Part shown: piece by piece, positions 1-5,702 of the stretch | Layout: every line of letters starts with the position of its first letter | How positions within the stretch are numbered: the stretch's first letter is position 1 | Source: Syntrophaceae bacterium | Lineage (GTDB): Bacteria; Desulfobacterota; Syntrophia; Syntrophales; Smithellaceae | DNA length: 5,702 bases | Reading direction: 5' to 3' | Assembly (NCBI GenBank): GCA_003506745.1 | Contig: DNYQ01000225.1 | Span: 1,525 to 7,226, forward strand | Position numbers and translations under genes: made by a program | The notes under the pieces: generated by a model | The model's database searches: none | Told to the model about the DNA's origin: nothing | What the model saw: the letters and a program-made list of their open reading frames with translations, nothing else

Positions 1-45
1 GAAGAACGGCTTTTTCTCTCAGTTTTTCAGGATGATTTTTTTTGC

Positions 46-74
46 TTTACAAACATAGTACCATTAGGTAAAAG
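46..74 (+). promoter_or_regulatory. possible sigma70-type promoter for dksA
   Basis: TTTACA at 46-51 matches five of six bases of the -35 consensus. After a 17-base spacer, TAAAAG at 69-74 matches four of six bases of the -10 consensus. It lies about 30 bases upstream of the dksA ribosome binding site, which is a sensible place. The region is AT-rich, so chance matches are likely. Bases 1-40 contain T-runs but no gene or hairpin that I can support. Confidence 0.3.
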
Positions 75-100
75 GGCATCATCTCAACACTACATTGTAA

Positions 101-105
101 AGGAG
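101..105 (+). promoter_or_regulatory. ribosome binding site that decides the dksA start
   Basis: AGGAG at 101-105 is a strong Shine-Dalgarno match. Its last G is also the first base of the GTG at 105-107, so it cannot serve that codon. It sits 8 bases before the in-frame TTG at 114-116, which is ideal spacing. This favours TTG 114 as the true start. Confidence 0.75.
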
Positions 106-113
106 TGGCGTCA

Positions 114-497
114 TTGGAAAAACAAACGACTTTAAAGCCGGAAAAACTGGAGGCATTCCGCAAACTGCTGACCCAGAAAATCAATGAACTGCTGAGTGAG
201 GCAGGCAAAACCGTCTCGGAAATGACCAACAACGGCAAGGAAAATTTCCCGGATCCCAATGATCGTGCCTCGCTGGAATCCGACCGTAATTTTGAGTTGC
301 GCATCCGCGACCGTGAGCGCAAACTCATTGTCAAAATGCAGGAAGCCATTAAAAGAATCGACGACGGAACATACGGCGTGTGCGAATCCTGCGGCGAACC
401 GATTTCCGAAAAAAGACTGTTGGCCAGACCGGTCACTACCGAATGCATCGACTGCAAAACCAAGCAGGAAAAAATAGAAAAACTTAAAGGTGAATAA
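114..497 (+). CDS. dksA: DksA family RNA polymerase-binding transcription factor
   Basis: DksA inserts its coiled coil into the secondary channel of RNA polymerase and, with ppGpp, resets transcription during starvation, repressing rRNA promoters and activating biosynthetic ones. The start is taken as TTG 114, giving 127 residues; GTG 105 would add three. The order is an N-terminal helix, a tip segment NFPDPNDRA (44-52), a long charged helix ending around 84, then a zinc finger with C90, C93, C111 and C114 and the signatures CESCG and CIDCK. Asp47, Asp50 and Ala52 correspond to E. coli Asp71, Asp74 and Ala76, the tip residues needed for function, so this looks like an active DksA rather than a TraR-like relative. 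It is about 24 residues shorter than E. coli DksA (151), mostly at the N terminus. An intrinsic terminator follows directly, so it is probably a single-gene unit with limited read-through into priA. Confidence 0.93.
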   Translation: MEKQTTLKPEKLEAFRKLLTQKINELLSEAGKTVSEMTNNGKENFPDPNDRASLESDRNFELRIRDRERKLIVKMQEAIKRIDDGTYGVCESCGEPISEKRLLARPVTTECIDCKTKQEKIEKLKGE

Positions 498-514
498 ACG
501 CTGAATATAGCCCC

Positions 515-542
515 AAAAAGCCCCGCAAGCCGGGGTTTTTTT
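515..542 (+). terminator. Rho-independent terminator after dksA
   Basis: CCCCG at 521-525 pairs with CGGGG at 531-535 around a five-base loop, and seven T follow at 536-542. The A-run at 515-519 can extend the stem by pairing with the T-run. It begins 17 bases after the dksA stop codon. The next gene, priA, starts 60 bases further on; I see no convincing promoter in that gap. Confidence 0.9.
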
Positions 543-602
543 ATGGCCATATTCCCCCCGTCCGATATTTCTTTTTTACATCAAAGGTGATAACAAAGCA
601 TC

Positions 603-3011
603 ATGTTTGTAAATGTCGCCCTCAACATTCCGGCCGATAAACTCTTCACCTATGGAGTCCCGGCCAATCTTCAGTCCGCCGTCCAGACCGGCAAGCGCGT
701 TTTCGTGCCGTTCGGCCGCAGAAAGCTAACCGGCTTTATTATTGATATCGTATCTTCCAGCAAACTGAAAGACGTCAAAACCATCAGTGAAATCCTTGAC
801 GAAGAAACGTTTTTCGACGCACAGGATCTGAAATTTTATAAATGGATTTCCGATTATTTTATCTATCCGCTGGGAAAAACCCTTGCCGAACTGATTCCCG
901 CCGGATCGGGTAAAAAAGACTTTCAATGGATCGTTCCCATCCCTGCGCCTGCAGATGCAAAACCGACGCCCTTGCAAAAAATACTGCTGGACATCGTTCA
1001 TGCCCATCCGCACGGTCTGGCTTTAAGCGAGCTCATTAAAAAATCCAACCTGAAAAACGCCGCCTCGATTGCACGCACCCTGCACCTGGACGGGCTGGTT
1101 CGCGTCAGGGAAAGGGAAAAAAAGCAGTTGGGCATTTTGACACAAAAGATCATCCTGCTGAATGATTCCGTTGCCGATCAGTTAAAACTGACGCCCCGGC
1201 AAAAAACCGTCGTTGATTATCTCAAAAATTCAGGACCGGCGGAACTTCACGCTCTGATGGCGGCGACCAGCGCAACCGCCGTCGTCGTAAAAAAACTTAT
1301 GGAAAAAGGCGCTCTGAGCGTCAGGGATGAAGAAGTCATCCGCAAAACCTCGATGAATTCCACCCTGGCAAGGCCCAGTCCGGACATTCTGCTCAATGAT
1401 GAACAAAAAAACGCTCTCGAAAATATTTGCCGCTTCACAAGCAGCGCGACTTTCAAACCTGTTCTGCTGCACGGCGTCACCGGCAGCGGAAAAACGGAAG
1501 TTTACCTTTGCGCCATTGATTATGTTTTGAAGATGGGCGGATCGGCGATTTATCTGGTTCCCGAAATCGCGCTCACGCCGCAATTGATCGCGCGGATCAC
1601 CGGCCGGTTCGACTCCGATAAAATCGCCGTCATTCACAGCGGCATCGCCGAGAGTGTCCGCTACGATCAGTGGCGGCAAATCCGGCGCGGGCGGATCAAC
1701 CTGGTCATCGGCGCACGCTCCGCTCTGTTCGCCCCGCTGCCTGATCTGAAATTAATCATTGTTGATGAAGAGCATGACGCATCCTACAAACAGGACGACC
1801 GGCTCTGCTACCATGCCCGCGATCTGGCTGTTGTCAAAGCAAAATTTTCCAACGCCACCTGTGTGCTCGGATCGGCAACGCCGGGCGTGCGCACTTTCTA
1901 CAATGCCCGGACGAAAAAATACGCTCATCTGGAATTGACAAGACGGGTCAACAATAAACCCCTGCCCCGAATCGATATCGTCGATATGAAGACGCAAAAG
2001 GAAAGGCACGGCAAGACGCCGATCCTGTCCGATACGCTGATTGCAGCTCTTAAGGAAACTCTGGCACGCGGGGAACAGGCGCTGCTTTTTCTCAATAAAC
2101 GCGGATATGACACTTTTCTGGTCTGCGGCGACTGTGGCTATAACTTTTCCTGCCCCAACTGCGCCGTTTCCCTGAAAAGCCATCTGGCGGAAAACGTCGT
2201 CAAATGCCATTACTGCGATTACAGCCAGAAGGCCATGCCGCTGTGTCCCAAGTGCCGGGGCAGTCGAATACTCAATTACGGCACGGGCACGCAAAAACTG
2301 GAGGTCGAACTGCAAAGCCTGTTTCCCGAAGCGCGCATCAGCCGGATGGATTCCGACACCACGGCCCGCCGCGGCTCGCAGGAAAAAATTCTTCACGCAT
2401 TGGAACAAAAGAAAATAGACATTCTGGTGGGAACTCAGATGATCACCAAGGGACATGATTTCCCCTCCATCACCCTGGTCGGCGTCATTTCAGCCGATAC
2501 GTCGCTCAACATGCCGGATTTCCGGGCGGCTGAAAAAACGTTTCAGATGCTGACCCAGGTGGCGGGGCGCGGCGGAAGGGGCGACAAGGCCGGGCGCGTC
2601 ATCATTCAGACCTTCAATCCGCAGCATTACGCTCTGCGTCATACGCGCGGCCATGACTATCCATCTTTCTACGAAGAGGAAATTGAATTTCGCAAGGCTC
2701 TCCAGTACCCGCCCTTTGGACGGATCATCAACCTCCGTCTGTCGTCGGCCAAGCAAGCCGTCCTTCATCAAACGGCGCAGGAACTGGGCCGGAACGCCAG
2801 AGAACTTTGCGCGCAACATGGAAACGCTGTGGAAATTGTCGGCCCGGCCGAATCGCCACTGGCCAAAATCCGGGGAGAATACCGCCGGCAAATGATGATC
2901 AAGGGAAACGACGGGAAGCTGATGCATGCCATCGCCGCCGGGCTTCTGGAAAAACACGCCACGAGCACGGTGAAGATTATTATAGACGTCGATCCGGAAA
3001 ACTTCATGTGA
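603..3011 (+). CDS. priA: primosomal protein N' (replication restart helicase PriA)
   Basis: PriA is a cytoplasmic superfamily 2 DNA helicase moving 3' to 5'. It recognises stalled forks and D-loops and reloads the replicative helicase. The 802-residue product is complete. Residues 1 to about 105 form the 3'-DNA-binding domain (NVALNIP, VFVPFGRRKLTGFI), and a winged-helix region of roughly 120-250 follows. The helicase core has Walker A GVTGSGKTE (291-299), DEEH (388-391), GSATP (423-427), GTQMITKGHDFP (610-621) and motif VI QVAGRGGRG (652-660). Eight cysteines (508, 511, 517, 520, 535, 538, 548, 551) make the two zinc sites inserted between the helicase lobes. The C-terminal domain ends in IIIDVDPENFM. 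The length is closer to B. subtilis PriA (805) than to E. coli (732). ATG 603 is preceded by AAGGTGA at 584-590, a rather wide spacing of 12 bases, but the N terminus matches the family. Confidence 0.97.
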   Translation: MFVNVALNIPADKLFTYGVPANLQSAVQTGKRVFVPFGRRKLTGFIIDIVSSSKLKDVKTISEILDEETFFDAQDLKFYKWISDYFIYPLGKTLAELIPAGSGKKDFQWIVPIPAPADAKPTPLQKILLDIVHAHPHGLALSELIKKSNLKNAASIARTLHLDGLVRVREREKKQLGILTQKIILLNDSVADQLKLTPRQKTVVDYLKNSGPAELHALMAATSATAVVVKKLMEKGALSVRDEEVIRKTSMNSTLARPSPDILLNDEQKNALENICRFTSSATFKPVLLHGVTGSGKTEVYLCAIDYVLKMGGSAIYLVPEIALTPQLIARITGRFDSDKIAVIHSGIAESVRYDQWRQIRRGRINLVIGARSALFAPLPDLKLIIVDEEHDASYKQDDRLCYHARDLAVVKAKFSNATCVLGSATPGVRTFYNARTKKYAHLELTRRVNNKPLPRIDIVDMKTQKERHGKTPILSDTLIAALKETLARGEQALLFLNKRGYDTFLVCGDCGYNFSCPNCAVSLKSHLAENVVKCHYCDYSQKAMPLCPKCRGSRILNYGTGTQKLEVELQSLFPEARISRMDSDTTARRGSQEKILHALEQKKIDILVGTQMITKGHDFPSITLVGVISADTSLNMPDFRAAEKTFQMLTQVAGRGGRGDKAGRVIIQTFNPQHYALRHTRGHDYPSFYEEEIEFRKALQYPPFGRIINLRLSSAKQAVLHQTAQELGRNARELCAQHGNAVEIVGPAESPLAKIRGEYRRQMMIKGNDGKLMHAIAAGLLEKHATSTVKIIIDVDPENFM

Positions 3012-3031
3012 TTCCAGTTTCAAATCAAATT

Positions 3032-4186
3032 TTATTTTGTTTTAACTCGCAATGCCGAAAAAAAGTTCAAGACGGCAATGGCCGCTCCCAGCAGAAAGAC
3101 ATACTGATAACCCCATTTTACCCAGATCAGACCGCCCAGGAGCGCAACGGAGATGGAAAAAATATGGTCAATTGTGACACCCATCGTCAGCGTCTGGGTA
3201 ACGTCTTCCGGACGAACGGCGATTTTTTGAAGATAGGTCGCCCTTGCCATACCCGCCGACAACAGGAGCTGATCGGCAATCAGGCAGGAGGACGTAACCC
3301 ACAAAGCCGTCGTCTCTGAAAACAACACCCGCGAATAACCATAGCCAAGACAAACGACTATCAGCAGCGCCGCTTCCGATGTGAGGATGAATCGTTCACC
3401 AAGTTTATCAATGGCCCATCCAATGAGCGGTTTAAAAAAAATGCCAAGAACGCCGCCAATGGTCAACAATGTCGCCAGGACCTGCGTTTTCTGATGAAAA
3501 ACCGTCACCAGCACCCAGGGTGCGAAGGTGAGAAAGAGCTGTTTGCGCGTGCCGTACAAGATATTCAGCCAGTAAAATAGTTTGTATTCACGCCGCAGTT
3601 GAAATTTCGACCGGGCGGTATACGGCTGATCTTTCTTCATTCTGTATAAAAGAACGGCAACGGTCAGAAATCCCAAAAATGCAATAGCATAGGATATTTG
3701 AAAAGTGAGATGAAAGAATTTAAATCCCAGGAAAATGGCAAAGCTTCCAAGAATCATGGCCAGATTGGCCACGGCGCTGAACTGTCCCAGTCTTCTGCCC
3801 TTTTGTCCTTCATAAGCCAGCTCCATGCCGATGCTCTGATTGAGCGGTATGAACAAATGCTGGCCGATGCTGAAAATAAACAACCAGATCAGCATCACCG
3901 GGAAACTCGGCGATCCGAAGCCGATCAGCAGGATACCGAAAGCGCATAAGAGATTCGCCACAAAAGCGAGCCTGCGGGAACACAAAAAAAAGAAAATCGC
4001 GGCAAAAAAGACGACCAGAAATCCAGGCAGCTCTCTGGGCAGTTCCAGAAAACCCCGCTGCCAGTCGCTGATAAAAAACGTCTCATTCAGAAAGTTATTA
4101 AACGTGGAATCGACAAGGCTCTGAGAAAAGCCGAAGGCAAAGGTAGCGGCCAGAAATAAACGAAAATCCCGGGGCAGCGTGGACAC
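3032..4186 (-). CDS. major facilitator superfamily permease, substrate unknown
   Basis: This is an inner-membrane transporter of 384 residues with about 11-12 hydrophobic segments, roughly at 8-25, 54-70, 74-91, 96-118, 135-155, 163-182, 219-252 (two), 266-284, 290-311, 338-357 and 360-378. The sequence GWAIDKLGER (256-265) fits the MFS motif A loop (G-x-x-x-D-x-x-G-x-R) at the start of the second half. A basic stretch at about 183-203 fits the central cytoplasmic loop. Nothing identifies the substrate. The GTG start at 4186 is uncertain: the frame stays open upstream only to a TGA at 4223-4225 without ATG, GTG or TTG, and no good Shine-Dalgarno precedes the GTG (see findings). The gene converges on priA with 20 bases between the stop codons. 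A hairpin separates it from the upstream paralog pair, so it is probably transcribed on its own, perhaps from a weak TATTAT-type -10 just upstream. Confidence 0.85.
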   Translation of the reverse strand: MSTLPRDFRLFLAATFAFGFSQSLVDSTFNNFLNETFFISDWQRGFLELPRELPGFLVVFFAAIFFFLCSRRLAFVANLLCAFGILLIGFGSPSFPVMLIWLFIFSIGQHLFIPLNQSIGMELAYEGQKGRRLGQFSAVANLAMILGSFAIFLGFKFFHLTFQISYAIAFLGFLTVAVLLYRMKKDQPYTARSKFQLRREYKLFYWLNILYGTRKQLFLTFAPWVLVTVFHQKTQVLATLLTIGGVLGIFFKPLIGWAIDKLGERFILTSEAALLIVVCLGYGYSRVLFSETTALWVTSSCLIADQLLLSAGMARATYLQKIAVRPEDVTQTLTMGVTIDHIFSISVALLGGLIWVKWGYQYVFLLGAAIAVLNFFSALRVKTK

Positions 4187-4238
4187 CTTATTTTTAATCC
4201 GTATAATAATAGCAGCAGCCTTTCATTGCATACATACT

Positions 4239-4269
4239 AAAACGGCAGCGGATAACATCCGCTGCCGTT
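4239..4269 (-). terminator. perfect 13-bp hairpin, probable terminator of the paralog pair
   Basis: Bases 4241-4253 are the exact reverse complement of 4257-4269, with a three-base loop at 4254-4256. The stem is GC-rich in its centre. Read on the - strand it ends in TTTT (4242-4239), a short U-tract that overlaps the base of the stem. It begins about 40 bases downstream of the stop of the gene at 4307-4765 and lies about 55 bases before the permease start. On the + strand no T-run follows, so termination is expected only for - strand transcripts. Confidence 0.7.
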
Positions 4270-4306
4270 GATCCGATTGGTTTGCGCCGGGAACCCTTAT
4301 AGGACG

Positions 4307-4765
4307 CTATAGTTTCTGTTTTGCTTCCAATCGAATGCGGTCCTGATAGTATTGCGTGATTTCGTATACCGCATAGTCAATGAGCAGCATAACTCTCATC
4401 ACGGAGTCTATGGCCTGATTGTGTTCGATGGCGTTGATAAAAATCGCCTGAAATTCCGCATAGAGCCACATGTGGCGGCGCATCATGTTTAAGGCATAAA
4501 TGCATTCCTGCAGCGGAATGCCGATTTCGTAACAGGTTCTTGCATAGTGCATGAAGAATTCCTGCGCTTTGTCATAACGATTGGGTGCAGCCAGCATATT
4601 CCTCAACTGGCTGTAAAATTTAATCGCCTGCAGCACCAGCCTCTCGTCGGGCACATCCTGATAATGGGAGGTTCTTTTGTTTTTCTTGACGGCGGCGGCC
4701 CATTGCCCCGATATTTCATCAATATTGGCTTCCAGCACATCCAGCAGCTTAATATATTCTACCAT
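4307..4765 (-). CDS. small helical protein, RsbRD N-terminal domain-like (paralog 2 of a tandem pair)
   Basis: The product is 152 residues, soluble and predicted all-helical, without signal peptide or membrane segment. It resembles the RsbRD_N type of sensor domain (RsbT co-antagonist N-terminal region), a family found in small deltaproteobacterial proteins; this is recognition by eye and not certain. No STAS, kinase or DNA-binding part is attached. Conserved with its neighbour are W22, KNKRT (29-33), KFY (49-51), GIP (82-84), YAL (90-92), the block RRHMWLYAEFQAIF (96-109) and DYAVYE (130-135). The start is set at ATG 4765 because AGGAG at 4774-4778 lies 8 bases upstream; an in-frame TTG at 4786 would add seven residues but lies upstream of that site. 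It lies 50 bases downstream of its paralog with no terminator between, so the two are probably cotranscribed. Any role in stress or redox signalling is inference. Confidence 0.6.
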   Translation of the reverse strand: MVEYIKLLDVLEANIDEISGQWAAAVKKNKRTSHYQDVPDERLVLQAIKFYSQLRNMLAAPNRYDKAQEFFMHYARTCYEIGIPLQECIYALNMMRRHMWLYAEFQAIFINAIEHNQAIDSVMRVMLLIDYAVYEITQYYQDRIRLEAKQKL

Positions 4766-4773
4766 GTTTTGTT

Positions 4774-4778
4774 CTCCT
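4774..4778 (-). promoter_or_regulatory. ribosome binding site that decides the start of the second paralog
   Basis: Read on the - strand this is AGGAG, within GAGAGGAG, 8 bases before ATG 4765-4763. It fixes that ATG as the start in preference to the upstream in-frame TTG at 4786, and makes the two paralogs exactly equal in length. Confidence 0.8.
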
Positions 4779-4815
4779 CTCTCCAAACCTATGCGTATAG
4801 GGAAACGGAAATGAT

Positions 4816-5274
4816 TTATTTTTTGCCCTTTTCCTTTTTCATGAGTTCCTGATATTCCTTGGTCACTTCATACCCTGCATAATCAAAAAGCAGGATGGTG
4901 CGGCTTAAAGTATCCAAAGCCTGCCGCTGATCGATGCCGGAGCTGAAAATCGTCTGGAATTCAGCATACAACCAGACATGCCTTCTTAAAAGAATAAGCG
5001 CGTACACCGCCTCATCCATGGGAATACCCATTTTAAAACTTTCCTGAGCATAGGTGCGGAAATATTTTAATGTGGCCTCACCGATTTTATCTTCGGCAAA
5101 CATTTTACTGAAATTTTGATAAAATTTTACACCCTGATTCACAATGCTTTCTTCATCCAGTTCTTTATATCTTTTTGTCCGGACATTGTTTTGCACGTCC
5201 ATTGCCCATCTTTTGGCCATCCTCCCTGCGTGTTGTTCAGCCAACTCCACATACTTAATGGCGTACGTCTTCAT
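4816..5274 (-). CDS. small helical protein, RsbRD N-terminal domain-like (paralog 1 of a tandem pair)
   Basis: The product is 152 residues, soluble and predicted all-helical, with a Lys/Glu-rich tail (145-152). It aligns without gaps to the product of the gene immediately downstream; by hand I count about 52 identities in 122 positions from W23 onward. Shared marks are W23, N30, RT (32-33), KFY (50-52), GIP (83-85), YAL (91-93), RRHVWLYAEFQTIF (97-110), QALD (118-121) and DYAGYE (131-136). It looks like a stand-alone RsbRD_N-type sensor domain; it could instead be an unnamed helical family with a similar pattern. ATG 5274 has AAGGAG at 5282-5287, 7 bases upstream. It is the first gene of a two-gene unit whose promoter faces away from fmt. 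Its partners and signal are unknown. Confidence 0.6.
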   Translation of the reverse strand: MKTYAIKYVELAEQHAGRMAKRWAMDVQNNVRTKRYKELDEESIVNQGVKFYQNFSKMFAEDKIGEATLKYFRTYAQESFKMGIPMDEAVYALILLRRHVWLYAEFQTIFSSGIDQRQALDTLSRTILLFDYAGYEVTKEYQELMKKEKGKK

Positions 5275-5330
5275 GCTTCATCTCCTTTCGTGAAATATCC
5301 ACCCGACGTGATTTTATATTTTTCGTCATT

Positions 5331-5359
5331 AATATAAAACATGAAATCAAAATTAACAA
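5331..5359 (-). promoter_or_regulatory. probable sigma70-type promoter of the paralog pair
   Basis: On the - strand TTGTTA (5359-5354, four of six) is followed by a 17-base spacer and TATATT (5336-5331, five of six). The predicted transcript would begin near 5324 and carry a leader of about 50 bases before ATG 5274. The surroundings are AT-rich, which raises the chance of a false match. Confidence 0.5.
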
Positions 5360-5364
5360 TAGGA

Positions 5365-5396
5365 AATTACCGGAAAAACCGCCGGTCACTGTAATT
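5365..5396. repeat. inverted repeat between two divergent promoters
   Basis: AATTAC at 5365-5370 is the reverse complement of GTAATT at 5391-5396. Inside it, CCGG at 5370-5373 faces CCGG at 5382-5385; with flanking bases, ACCGG (5369-5373) pairs with CCGGT (5382-5386). The two pairings are not in perfect register, so it is an imperfect dyad. It ends one base before the fmt -35 box and begins five bases beyond the -35 of the opposite promoter, a position that suits an operator. Confidence 0.4.
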
Positions 5397-5397
5397 C

Positions 5398-5426
5398 TTG
5401 ACACATTCTTTTTAATTCCATATAGG
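5398..5426 (+). promoter_or_regulatory. sigma70-type promoter of fmt
   Basis: A perfect -35 box TTGACA at 5398-5403 is followed by exactly 17 bases and TATAGG at 5421-5426 (four of six, with the strong TATA half). Transcription would begin near 5433, leaving about 20 bases before ATG 5452, with AAGGA at 5441-5445 as ribosome binding site. This is the best promoter in the window. Confidence 0.7.
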
Positions 5427-5451
5427 TTACAAAAACCGATAAGGATATAAA

Positions 5452-5702
5452 ATGATCACCAAACCACGCATTCTCTTCATGGGCACGCCGGCTTTTGCCC
5501 TCCCTGCCCTGGAGATGTTGCACGACAGTTGTTACCCCGTCGTCGCGGTCGTCACACAACCGGACCGCCCCGCGGGAAGGGGGAAAAAAGAGGTGCCCCC
5601 TCCCGTGAAATTGACGGCGCAACAATACGGTCTGCCTGTTTTTCAGCCCTCAAACGTGAAGGATGCCTCTTTTCTGGAAACGTTTCGCCTTCTCAACCCC
5701 GA
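5452..5702 (+). CDS. fmt: methionyl-tRNA formyltransferase, N-terminal part (cut by window end)
   Basis: Fmt transfers a formyl group from 10-formyltetrahydrofolate to the amino group of Met-tRNAfMet, producing the initiator tRNA used in bacterial translation. Only 83 codons and two bases are present; the family is usually about 310 residues. The visible part is the first half of the Rossmann-like formyltransferase domain: [15 protein letters not shown] (6-20), [14 protein letters not shown] (33-46) and PPPVK (49-53) are hallmark segments of Fmt. The catalytic Asn-His-Asp residues lie beyond the window end and cannot be checked. ATG 5452 has AAGGA (5441-5445) six bases upstream and its own promoter. 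The usual partner def is not immediately upstream; it could lie downstream or elsewhere. Confidence 0.95.
   Translation, partial: MITKPRILFMGTPAFALPALEMLHDSCYPVVAVVTQPDRPAGRGKKEVPPPVKLTAQQYGLPVFQPSNVKDASFLETFRLLNP

Noticed and set aside
47..550. Long open frame on the - strand across dksA
   Set aside because: It lies fully opposite dksA, whose zinc cysteines and tip motif are unmistakable. The antisense translation is Ser/Leu-rich with no recognisable domain.
542..551. Ten-base palindrome TATGGCCATA between the dksA terminator and priA
   Set aside because: It is short, isolated and contains a common restriction-type core. Nothing ties it to a promoter or a second copy.
1752..2456. Open frame of 234 codons on the - strand inside priA, plus several shorter ones in other frames
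   Set aside because: They overlap the helicase core and zinc region of priA, which is intact and conserved. Long antisense frames are common opposite GC-balanced coding sequence.
2807..3319. + strand frame running from the end of priA into the permease region
   Set aside because: It overlaps priA in another frame and then runs antisense to the permease. The product is rich in Arg, Gln and Asn with no domain, typical of a shadow frame.
3698..4124. Two + strand frames within the permease region
   Set aside because: They are antisense to the permease. Their Lys/Ser-rich composition mirrors the Phe/Leu codons of membrane segments.
4789..4800. Small dyad CTAT...ATAG between the two paralog genes
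   Set aside because: Four-base arms with a four-base loop are expected by chance and no U-tract follows, so it is neither a convincing terminator nor an operator.
5386..5625. - strand frame of 79 codons over the start of fmt
   Set aside because: It is antisense to conserved fmt codons and to the fmt promoter, and has no ribosome binding site or family resemblance.

Overview
The window looks like an ordinary chromosomal segment of a Gram-negative bacterium. It has moderate GC by eye, strong AGGAG-type ribosome binding sites and some non-ATG starts. The best guess is a deltaproteobacterium (Desulfobacterota, Syntrophus-like). This rests on the short DksA, the style of the PriA protein and the small helical RsbRD_N-like proteins; it is an inference, not a proof.

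Left part (about 1-3011, + strand): a DksA-type transcription factor with all four zinc cysteines and the acidic coiled-coil tip residues is followed by a clear intrinsic terminator. Next comes a complete 802-residue PriA primosomal helicase with Walker A, DEEH box, eight zinc-binding cysteines and helicase motif VI all present.

Middle part (about 3032-5274, - strand): a 384-residue major facilitator superfamily permease of unknown substrate converges on priA with only 20 bases between the stop codons. Upstream of it, behind a long perfect hairpin that probably acts as a terminator, lies a two-gene transcription unit. It encodes two small all-helical paralogs of 152 residues each, which resemble stand-alone RsbRD N-terminal (sensor/stress signalling type) domains.

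Right part (5275-5702): an intergenic region with back-to-back sigma70-type promoters and an inverted repeat between them separates the paralog pair from fmt, methionyl-tRNA formyltransferase, which is cut off by the window end after 83 codons.

priA and fmt lie close together in many bacteria, often with def (peptide deformylase) between them. Here def is absent and the space is filled by the permease and the paralog pair on the opposite strand, which suggests that an accessory block was inserted into a housekeeping cluster. The housekeeping genes cover growth-rate control of transcription (DksA), replication restart (PriA) and translation initiation (Fmt). The strongest candidate for something little described is the tandem pair of helical paralogs and its divergent control region. 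I saw no CRISPR array, tRNA, rRNA, insertion sequence or phage gene.
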